Assembly (NCBI GenBank): GCA_947383065.1
Contig: CANDCB010000072.1
Span: 1-5,545, forward strand
Length of the DNA stretch: 5,545 bases
Origin: an uncultured Bacillota bacterium
GTDB lineage: Bacteria > Bacillota_I > Bacilli_A > RF39 > UBA660
Direction of reading: 5' to 3'
Positions 1 through 5,545 of this stretch are shown in pieces. The stretch's first letter is position 1, and every line of letters begins with the position of its first letter. The notes beneath the pieces were generated by a model. It had not been told where the DNA came from. It made no database searches and saw only the letters and a program-made list of their open reading frames with translations. Made by a program: the position numbers and the translations under genes.

Positions 1-78
1 TTAATTTTATTGTAATTAATTTTTTATTCCATTTATTTTAATAATCATAATTTTAACATAATTATTAATTTTTGAACA

Positions 79-107
79 TTGAATATACTATTATTTTATT
101 ATATAAT
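79..107 (+). promoter_or_regulatory. Sigma-A-type promoter of the Asp-box surface protein gene
   Basis: A TTGAAT box (79-84) and a perfect TATAAT box (102-107) are separated by exactly 17 bases, the ideal spacing for the housekeeping sigma factor. Transcription would start near 114, giving a leader of about 39 nt before the ATG at 153. The rest of 1-152 is very AT-rich and shows no gene or other convincing element. Chance matches are common in such AT-rich DNA, but the box quality, spacing and distance to the gene all agree. Confidence 0.65.
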
Positions 108-152
108 TATAACAAGAATAGGACTTTATTTTAGTAAAGTAGTGAGTGGTAG

Positions 153-2936
153 ATGAAAAAAATATTTTTATTACAATTTTTAGTTTTAAGTTTATTATTT
201 TTAGGTATTTTTAGTTCTATTACAAATACTGTAGAATTAAAATATGAATTAGACCCAAATAATAAAGATGGTGCTAGTTATTGGACCAATATACCTTTAG
301 TTTCTTCTGAACTATTAAATAAAGGATTAATTGGTGGCGAAGGTGGACAGTGGCCTTTAGTATTATCATCATCAAATGATGGAAAATATTTATTTTATGG
401 AACAGATGTTGGAGGCATTTATAGATCTACAGATAAAGGTAAAACTTGGGACAAGTCTATGAAAGATTTTACAGCTGGCGGAGCTAGTGATATCGCTGTT
501 GACCCTAATAATAGTAATCGCGTTTTAGCTTTAGGAGTAAATAACGAATCTGTTTACACAACTGGTATCTATTTGTCTTCTGATGGCGGAGCTTCATGGC
601 GTTTTATGCAAAACTTTATGATTAGTGGATATCGTGATACAACAGAAAATTTAGCATATGATGCGACATCTTATGACGAAAATTTAGGTTATTCAACTAT
701 TGCTTATTTATCTTTGATTTATGAAACAGATATGGCTTCACGCAATAATTTAGAAACTACTGATACCATAAGCGATTCATATACTGATGGCAAATCAAAA
801 TGTAATAAAGCAGGACTTTATAAAACAAGTGATGGCGGAAAAACATGGAATATGATTAGTAATAATTTATATGATGGTATTGTGAAAGTAAGTTCTACTA
901 CTGGATATGTTTTTGTTGCTAAAAGAGATGGATTATATTTAAGTAAGAACAAAGGAGAAAGCTTTACTAAAATTAATTCTGAATATATTTTAAGTTTAGA
1001 CATCATTGATGGCGTCATATATTTTACTACAGATGAAGGTCTATATTTAAGTAAAGATGGTGAAAATTTTACTTTGCAACATAGTAATAATTTTCCTAAA
1101 CAAAATAAAAAGCACCCTATAAATTTAAAAGTAAGTCCTGTAAATCCTAAAAATATGATTTTCTTTTTTGGTAAAGAATCTGTTATTAACGGTGTATTTA
1201 ATAATACCAATGAAGGTGATATTTATTATACAGAAGATGGTGGCAAAAATTGGCAAAAAAGTACTTATAATGATTCAGATAACTTTTTACACTATATCTT
1301 AGAAAGAACCCCCAACTTTTTATGGAGTACTGAAGATAGTAAAAAAGTTTGGAATTTCACTACCGATTGGATTTCATCATCATCTAATGGAGGCAAAGAA
1401 TTTAAATGGGACTCTAATGGTTTAAACTTAATTCATGCTGGTAGTAACTGGCGTTTTAATATTAATAATCCTAATTTAATATATTTGGGGGCTCAAGATT
1501 ATAATGGCTTTGTAACTCTAGATGGAGGAAAAACGTGGAAGTTTATTGACTTAGCAACTTATTCTAATGAATATGGTGAAAAAAACTGGAAATATAACGG
1601 ACATGTATATGCTGGTTATGCTGCTTCAGAAACAACATATTTTGGAGCAACATCCAAATCATGGTTAGATACTAAATATTTAACAATTACCCATGATGGA
1701 GGAAAAACACATACTGCTTATGTGGGCTACGAAGACTATGCCTTATCTAGTGGATATAATAACCGTTTAAAAAATCAAACTAATTATTCTAGTTATCAAT
1801 CTCCAAAGAATCCAAATATTTTATTTTGTGGTGATTTACGTTCATCTGATGGTGGATATACTTGGTCAAGAATGGTTGACTCTAACGGAGAAGTAGCAGT
1901 AACTGGAGTTTATACTCATAATAAAAATACCGGAAGATTATTTGGAATTAATGATTTTATTAGTTGGGTTGTCTATTCTGATGATGACGGACTTACATGG
2001 CATAAATACAATAAAAAAAGTTTAAATGAATATGATCAAAGTCCATATTTATCTTCTTTAAGTTATGATACAGAAAATGATAAATTATATGTTGCATGGG
2101 ATTGGATTAAGTTATCGGTTATTTCTAATAATGGCGAAAAAATCGTAGAATTAACTAAAAATATTCCAAAATCTTTACAATTTGATGGTGCTCCAACAAA
2201 AGAACAAATTGGTTCTAATTATTATAGCAGAAGACTAATAACAGTTGCCGTAGACCCAAATTATCCATCAATTATCTACGCTGGTGGTGCAGCTAACCGT
2301 TATCGAAGTGATAGTAGTATATATAGGTCAGTAGATGGTGGGCAAACATGGAATGTAGTTAATATAAATGGAACTAATTCAATAATAGCATTAGAAGATG
2401 GCGACTATGGGGGATTTGAACCAATTAGTATGAATGTTAACCCAGCAACAGGAGACTTATGGGTTGCATCTTCAGTAGGTGGTTTATCAAAACTTACTCC
2501 TCCTTATGAAAATTCTAAAAAATCACAAATAGTAGTTCACTATTATTTAGACAAAACTCAAGAAAAAATCACAAATGATACAATTATTAATGGTCAAGTT
2601 GGGGATAAATATAATATTCAAGCTCTAAATATCGAAGGATATTCTCTAATAGGAAATGTATCAAGTTATAATGGAAAAATAACCAGAGATTCAAAAGAAT
2701 TAATATTTTATTATACAAAAAATGATAATAATAATTCTGATGATCAAAATAATAACAATAATAAACCAGAAAATAATGATACTCCAAACACCAAAGCTGA
2801 ATCAAATTTAAATAATTTTAAAACCGTAGAACGTAAGTTTAAAACTATGTGTATAGTCCTATTTTCTTTTATAATAATAGATATTTGTTTAGTTATAAAA
2901 AATAAAAAATTAAATATTAAAATTTTTAAAAATTAA
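153..2936 (+). CDS. Secreted, membrane-anchored Asp-box (BNR) beta-propeller protein, GH74-like, with MucBP domain
   Basis: This is a 927-aa extracellular protein, probably a glycan-active or glycan-binding surface protein. Residues 1 to about 24 form a signal peptide (MKK, then a Leu/Phe/Ile core) with no lipobox Cys. The body, about 60-785, carries at least eight Asp boxes (S/T-x-D-x-G-x-T/S/N-W) with Asp at 94, 144, 227, 362, 457, 566, 611 and 728, plus degenerate copies, as in beta-propellers of the sialidase/GH74/VPS10 type. The motif GTDVGGIYRS (83-92) and a later GAQDYNGF (446-453) resemble the two regions holding the catalytic Asp pair of GH74 xyloglucanases (here D85 and D449). The FRIP motif of GH33 sialidases is absent. 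A MucBP domain follows (791-855, paired Tyr at both ends and a GQVGDKY core), then an Asn/Asp-rich linker (856-880), a transmembrane helix (about 898-915) and a Lys-rich tail. No LPXTG sorting motif is visible, so anchoring is probably by the helix itself. The ATG at 153 has only a weak GAGTGG ribosome site, but it is the start that keeps the signal peptide. The Asp-box fold and MucBP are well supported; the enzyme activity and substrate are inference. Confidence 0.85.
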   Translation: MKKIFLLQFLVLSLLFLGIFSSITNTVELKYELDPNNKDGASYWTNIPLVSSELLNKGLIGGEGGQWPLVLSSSNDGKYLFYGTDVGGIYRSTDKGKTWDKSMKDFTAGGASDIAVDPNNSNRVLALGVNNESVYTTGIYLSSDGGASWRFMQNFMISGYRDTTENLAYDATSYDENLGYSTIAYLSLIYETDMASRNNLETTDTISDSYTDGKSKCNKAGLYKTSDGGKTWNMISNNLYDGIVKVSSTTGYVFVAKRDGLYLSKNKGESFTKINSEYILSLDIIDGVIYFTTDEGLYLSKDGENFTLQHSNNFPKQNKKHPINLKVSPVNPKNMIFFFGKESVINGVFNNTNEGDIYYTEDGGKNWQKSTYNDSDNFLHYILERTPNFLWSTEDSKKVWNFTTDWISSSSNGGKEFKWDSNGLNLIHAGSNWRFNINNPNLIYLGAQDYNGFVTLDGGKTWKFIDLATYSNEYGEKNWKYNGHVYAGYAASETTYFGATSKSWLDTKYLTITHDGGKTHTAYVGYEDYALSSGYNNRLKNQTNYSSYQSPKNPNILFCGDLRSSDGGYTWSRMVDSNGEVAVTGVYTHNKNTGRLFGINDFISWVVYSDDDGLTWHKYNKKSLNEYDQSPYLSSLSYDTENDKLYVAWDWIKLSVISNNGEKIVELTKNIPKSLQFDGAPTKEQIGSNYYSRRLITVAVDPNYPSIIYAGGAANRYRSDSSIYRSVDGGQTWNVVNINGTNSIIALEDGDYGGFEPISMNVNPATGDLWVASSVGGLSKLTPPYENSKKSQIVVHYYLDKTQEKITNDTIINGQVGDKYNIQALNIEGYSLIGNVSSYNGKITRDSKELIFYYTKNDNNNSDDQNNNNNKPENNDTPNTKAESNLNNFKTVERKFKTMCIVLFSFIIIDICLVIKNKKLNIKIFKN

Positions 2937-2948
2937 ATATTAAGTATG

Positions 2949-2971
2949 AAGGAGATTATTATCTCTTTTTT
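2949..2971 (+). terminator. Short intrinsic terminator after the surface protein gene
   Basis: AAGGAGAT (2949-2956) and ATCTCTTT (2961-2968) can pair as an 8-bp stem with one G-U pair and a TATT loop. The 3' arm runs into a T tract ending at 2971. It lies 12 bases past the TAA of the upstream gene and just before the next promoter, the expected place for a terminator. The stem is AT-rich and modest, so termination may be partial. The AAGGAG inside it looks like a ribosome site, but it precedes no credible gene. Confidence 0.55.
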
Positions 2972-2985
2972 CTCTTGTTTTTATT

Positions 2986-2994
2986 TGGTATAAT
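2986..2994 (+). promoter_or_regulatory. Extended -10 promoter of the membrane protein-scpA-scpB operon
   Basis: TGG-TATAAT (2986-2994) is a perfect extended -10 element (TGn plus TATAAT). No good -35 box lies 16-18 bases upstream, only a T-rich stretch, which fits an extended -10 promoter. Transcription would start near 3001-3002, leaving an 18-19 nt leader before the ATG at 3020. This promoter would drive the operon separately from the upstream gene. Confidence 0.6.
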
Positions 2995-3007
2995 TATCTA
3001 TAGAATG

Positions 3008-3012
3008 AAGGG
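3008..3012 (+). promoter_or_regulatory. Ribosome binding site that fixes the start of the membrane protein gene
   Basis: AAGGG (3008-3012) sits 7 bases before the ATG at 3020, an ideal spacing. Two in-frame upstream starts are possible. A TTG at 2975 lies upstream of the predicted transcription start, so it cannot be used from this promoter. An ATG at 3005 would be almost leaderless and has no ribosome site. The start at 3020 is therefore preferred. Confidence 0.7.
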
Positions 3013-3019
3013 ATTTTTT

Positions 3020-4438
3020 ATGAATAATAAAGATAACATTAATGAAAATAAAACAAATTCAACCAAAACAATAAATGAAGAAAGAACTAATAAAAAAGAA
3101 GAAAAGAAGAAAAACAATAAACAAAAAATGAAAAAGCCTTTAATGTTTAACTTTTCCAATAAAAGTACTGCTAAAGAATCGCTTCCATCTTCAGAAGAAA
3201 AAGAATTTATAGATTCTAATAAAGAAGAAAATAGTAATCAACAAGTAAATGAAGTTAGTAATAGTACTGATGAATTTAAAATAAATATTGAAGAAGAAAA
3301 TAATTCTAATTTAAAAAATGAAGAAAATAATTCTATTATTAATAGTAGTGTAGAAGAAAATAAATCTCTAAATAATAATAATTTAAATCAGCAAGCAGAT
3401 TTTAATTCTATTTTCAATGTTTCTTCAGAAGAAAATAATTCAGATAATCAAAATGAAAAGCCAGAAACAGACACCAATCAAAACCAAGAACCTTTAAAAG
3501 AAGATAAAAAAGATTCTGAAGAAAATATAGCTGAAAGAAAAAAAGTTGTTTTTAATGGTAATGAAAGACTATTATATGAAATAAAACCTGATAAACAAGG
3601 AAATCCATTAGTCGTAGTTTTGTTTTTTGTATTTTTATTTAGCGTAATAGTTGTTTTACCTTATATTACAAAAAAGATAAAATTTGAAAATAAAGAGCCA
3701 ACTACTAATAATCCAGTAGTAGAAGAAGATAAAGGCGATTTCTATTTATTTAATCGAACATCAGTAAGAGTAAAAATAGGTGGATTAGAGTTTACTAATT
3801 TTGTTAAAGCATCCAGAAATGGAGAATACACTTTGACCTTTAATATTACTAATACAAATGATTCTGCTTATTTATTTGACAAAAAGTATTATGTAGTTTT
3901 TTATGAAGGCGAAAAAACAGTATATCGCGCTTTAATTCATTCTTATGATGTAATTGGAGCTAATTCAGCTCATGAATTAACTTTAAATATTAATGAAAGA
4001 GCCTTTAGTAGTGCTGATAAATTTCGTATAGAAGAAATTCCTGTTTCTTTATATCCTGATATTAGTATTACTGAAAAAGATGGTGATTATTCAGTTTTAA
4101 CTTGTACTTATCGTCATGATGAAATAAAGTATTATTTTCAAGATGGAATGCTAGTTAAATTAAAAGAAACCTATACCGAAAATAATGAAAGTAGTACAAA
4201 ATACCAAGAAAATAAACAAGCTTATAAAAATCTATCAAATAGTTATAAAAACGTTAGAAACTTTAGCTCTACATTTATTGAAGGAAATAATTATTTTACA
4301 ATGATTAATGAATTCGGTCATAAAGACATATCTGATGCAACCTTAGCAAATTTAAAAACATATAAATTTTTTAGATATAATGAAACCCAAAATACTGTAT
4401 CATTTGAATTAGAAGCCCAAGCCTATGTTTGCGGTTAG
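3020..4438 (+). CDS. Single-pass membrane protein of unknown function, first gene of the scpAB operon
   Basis: This is a 472-aa protein that I cannot assign to a named family. Residues 1 to about 170 are low-complexity and rich in Glu, Asn, Lys and Ser, with a strongly basic cluster at about 24-39 and repeated Glu-Glu-Asn units; this part is almost certainly disordered. One hydrophobic helix spans about 197-216 (starting LVVVLFFVF, followed by Lys-Lys). As there is no N-terminal signal peptide, the likely topology is N-terminus inside and C-terminus outside. The outer part begins with an Ig-like beta-rich region (about 241-326, starting FYLFNRTSVRV). A C-terminal region (about 355-472) contains LTCTYRH and ends in YVCG. 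C362 and C471 are the only cysteines. The LTCTY...FQDGMLVKLKETY pattern loosely recalls DUF1307/YehR-like lipoprotein domains, a weak resemblance only. The gene has its own promoter, ends 8 bases before scpA, and its TAG stop overlaps the scpA ribosome site, so the two are probably translationally coupled. A role in chromosome or envelope organisation is possible but unproven. Confidence 0.8.
   Translation: MNNKDNINENKTNSTKTINEERTNKKEEKKKNNKQKMKKPLMFNFSNKSTAKESLPSSEEKEFIDSNKEENSNQQVNEVSNSTDEFKINIEEENNSNLKNEENNSIINSSVEENKSLNNNNLNQQADFNSIFNVSSEENNSDNQNEKPETDTNQNQEPLKEDKKDSEENIAERKKVVFNGNERLLYEIKPDKQGNPLVVVLFFVFLFSVIVVLPYITKKIKFENKEPTTNNPVVEEDKGDFYLFNRTSVRVKIGGLEFTNFVKASRNGEYTLTFNITNTNDSAYLFDKKYYVVFYEGEKTVYRALIHSYDVIGANSAHELTLNINERAFSSADKFRIEEIPVSLYPDISITEKDGDYSVLTCTYRHDEIKYYFQDGMLVKLKETYTENNESSTKYQENKQAYKNLSNSYKNVRNFSSTFIEGNNYFTMINEFGHKDISDATLANLKTYKFFRYNETQNTVSFELEAQAYVCG
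3224..3442 (+). repeat. Imperfect 15-nt repeats encoding Glu-Glu-Asn-Asn-Ser in the disordered region
   Basis: The unit GAAGAAAATAATTCT occurs exactly at 3293-3307 and 3320-3334. One-mismatch copies lie at 3353-3367 and 3428-3442, and a more diverged copy starts at 3224. All are in the same reading frame and give EENNS-like peptides. Spacing is irregular (27, 33 and 75 nt between successive starts, all multiples of three), so this is a degenerate dispersed repeat rather than a tandem array. It probably arose by in-frame slippage or duplication in a poorly constrained linker. Confidence 0.6.
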
Positions 4439-4442
4439 GAGG
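4437..4442 (+). promoter_or_regulatory. scpA ribosome binding site overlapping the upstream stop codon
   Basis: A full AGGAGG (4437-4442, continuing AG) starts inside the TAG stop (4436-4438) of the membrane protein gene and lies 4-5 bases before the scpA ATG at 4447. An in-frame TTG at 4429 would start upstream of this site, inside the preceding gene, and is rejected. The overlap suggests translational coupling. Confidence 0.8.
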
Positions 4443-4446
4443 AGTT

Positions 4447-5172
4447 ATGTCTTATAATTTTTGTGTATCCGATTTTGAAGGACCATTAGATTTGCTTTTG
4501 CATTTGGTAAAAGAATCTAAAATGGACATTTATGAAATAAATATATGTAATGTTATTGACCAATATTTAAACTTTATAAAAAGCATGGAAGAAAAAAATA
4601 TTGACGTTGCCAGTGAATATTTAGTAATGGCTTCTGAATTAATCCATTTAAAGAGTAAAATGCTTATTAATCGTTCTGATGAAGAAGAACCATCGGAAGA
4701 TGAATTTACAATAACTTCTGAAGAAGACCTAAGAAATAAAATTTTAGAGTATGAAAAATATAAAGAGATAACAAAAGAATTTCAAGAGCTAGAAGAAAAA
4801 AGAGGAGAAGTCTATACAAAACTTCCTGAATCATTAAAAGAATATATTGACGAAAACCAAATAAAAAAAGGTGAATTTAATATTAATGATTTATTTAATG
4901 CCTATAAAATGTTTATAGACCGTCAAAAATTATTAAAACCATTAAATACTAAAATAACTAAAAAAGAATTAAGTATCGATGATAAAATTAAAGATATTAG
5001 AAATGTTTTAAAAATCCGCAAAAAAGTAAACTTTTTAGAACTTTTTACCGAAATAACAAAAGAAGGTATCGTAATTACCTTTTTATCGATATTAGAAATG
5101 AGTAAAAACAATGAAATAAATTTAATGCAGGAAGATAATTTTAGTCCTATTATGATAGAAAGATGTGAATAA
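4447..5172 (+). CDS. scpA: Segregation and condensation protein A (ScpA, kleisin subunit of SMC-ScpAB)
   Basis: ScpA is the kleisin that bridges the heads of an SMC dimer and binds ScpB. The complex compacts and segregates the chromosome at the origin region in the cytoplasm. The 241-aa product is close to the usual length of about 250. The N-terminal signature is clear: FEGPLDLLLHLV (10-21), then MDIYEINI, an IDQYL segment and ASEYLVMASELIHLKSKMLI, the helical domain that contacts the SMC neck. The middle (about 78-165) is acidic and Lys/Glu-rich and would include the ScpB-binding region. The C-terminal winged-helix domain (about 170-235) includes IRKKVNFLELF and IVITFLSILEMSKNNEI, the part that contacts the SMC head. 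The ATG at 4447 is chosen because it follows AGGAGG and matches the family N-terminus. The gene sits 8 bases after the membrane protein gene and 1 base before scpB, the classic pairing. Nothing appears truncated or missing. Confidence 0.96.
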   Translation: MSYNFCVSDFEGPLDLLLHLVKESKMDIYEINICNVIDQYLNFIKSMEEKNIDVASEYLVMASELIHLKSKMLINRSDEEEPSEDEFTITSEEDLRNKILEYEKYKEITKEFQELEEKRGEVYTKLPESLKEYIDENQIKKGEFNINDLFNAYKMFIDRQKLLKPLNTKITKKELSIDDKIKDIRNVLKIRKKVNFLELFTEITKEGIVITFLSILEMSKNNEINLMQEDNFSPIMIERCE

Positions 5173-5173
5173 A

Positions 5174-5545
5174 ATGAATAAGTTAGGAGTTTTGGAAGGA
5201 ATACTTTTTGTTGTTGGGGATGAAGGAATTACTTTAAAACAAATATGTGAAATTTTAGAAATAGAGTTAGAAGAAGCAAAAACTTTATTAACAGAATTAA
5301 AAAAAAGTTATGAAAGTGATAATCATGGTGTAAGAATAAGCTATTTAGGAGATGCTTTTAAATTAACTACAAAAAAAGAGCATAAAGAATATTACCGTAA
5401 ATTAGTTGAAAATCCTGAAAATAATATTTTATCCCAAGCAGCATTAGAAACTTTAGCAATTATCGCTTATAATCAACCAATAACTAGAGTAGAAATAGAT
5501 GAACTTAGAGGTGTAAGTAATGCCCATATGTTAAGAAAACTTGTT
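5174..5545 (+). CDS. scpB: Segregation and condensation protein B (ScpB), N-terminal part, cut by window end
   Basis: The first 124 codons are present and the frame is open to the window edge; the family is usually about 180-200 aa. ScpB forms a dimer of paired winged-helix domains that wraps the central part of ScpA in the SMC condensin. The first winged-helix domain (about 1-80) shows LEGILFVVGDEGITLKQI near the start and LTTKKEH. The second opens with the hallmark LSQAALETLAIIAYNQPITR (86-105) and continues with an LRGV segment. The ATG at 5174 is one base after the scpA TAA and has no clear ribosome site, so translation probably depends on ribosomes finishing scpA. A later TTG at 5192 has AGGAG only two bases upstream and would remove the conserved N-terminus, so it is rejected. 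Confidence 0.95.
   Translation, partial: MNKLGVLEGILFVVGDEGITLKQICEILEIELEEAKTLLTELKKSYESDNHGVRISYLGDAFKLTTKKEHKEYYRKLVENPENNILSQAALETLAIIAYNQPITRVEIDELRGVSNAHMLRKLV

Noticed and set aside
38..73. Inverted repeat TTAATAAT/ATTATTAA followed by T residues, possible terminator of an upstream gene
   Set aside because: The stem is all A-T with a 15-nt loop; such pairings are expected by chance in this AT-rich stretch.
818..1210. Open reading frame of 130 codons on the minus strand
   Set aside because: It lies wholly inside the Asp-box protein gene, has no ribosome site, and its protein looks like an antisense shadow with no recognisable domain.
2587..2805. Minus-strand open frame of 72 codons rich in Tyr and Leu
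   Set aside because: It is the reverse reading of the MucBP and Asn-rich linker coding region; its composition is explained by the AT-rich repeats on the coding strand.
153..2936. Exo-sialidase (GH33) assignment for the Asp-box protein
   Set aside because: No FRIP/YRIP motif or sialidase arginine triad could be recognised; Asp boxes alone occur in many propeller families.
2946..2993. Tiny ORF starting ATG AAG GAG, 15 codons
   Set aside because: It has no ribosome site, overlaps the terminator and the next promoter, and ends within the TATAAT box.
2975..3019. N-terminal extension of the membrane protein from a TTG start
   Set aside because: It would begin upstream of the predicted transcription start and lacks a ribosome site; AAGGG with ideal spacing supports the ATG at 3020.
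4923..5111. Minus-strand open frame of 62 codons with hydrophobic character
   Set aside because: It is antisense to the conserved C-terminal domain of scpA and lacks start signals.
1..5545. CRISPR arrays, insertion sequences, tRNA or rRNA genes
   Set aside because: No regular direct repeats with spacers, transposase motifs, terminal inverted repeats or GC-rich structured RNA segments were seen.

Overview
The window comes from a very AT-rich, low-GC Gram-positive-type genome. All genes lie on the plus strand, with short gaps and AGGAGG-type ribosome binding sites. The scpA-scpB pair, a MucBP domain and the strongly A/T-biased codons point to Bacilli or one of the uncultured gut lineages near the Mollicutes (RF39-like), but the exact taxon is an inference. 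Tryptophan is always TGG (21 times in the first gene alone) and the ORFs end in TAA or TAG. This argues for the standard bacterial code and against the TGA=Trp code of Mycoplasma and Spiroplasma.

Layout. Bases 1-152 are an AT-rich upstream region with a good sigma-A-type promoter (79-107). Bases 153-2936 encode a 927-aa secreted or surface-bound Asp-box (BNR) beta-propeller protein. Its N-terminus resembles glycoside hydrolase family 74, and it ends in a MucBP domain, an Asn/Asp-rich linker and a C-terminal membrane anchor. Bases 2937-3019 hold a short intrinsic terminator followed at once by an extended -10 promoter. Bases 3020-4438 encode a single-pass membrane protein of unknown function, with a long disordered Glu/Asn/Lys-rich cytoplasmic part and an extracytoplasmic beta-rich part. 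Bases 4447-5172 are scpA, and 5174-5545 are the first 124 codons of scpB, cut by the window edge.

The first gene appears to be its own transcription unit and probably acts on a glycan or mucosal target outside the cell. The unknown membrane protein, scpA and scpB form a tight operon: the gaps are 8 nt and 1 nt, and the stop codon of the membrane-protein gene overlaps the scpA ribosome binding site. ScpA and ScpB are the non-SMC subunits of the bacterial condensin that organises and segregates the chromosome. The most interesting open question is why an uncharacterised membrane protein is translationally coupled to them.
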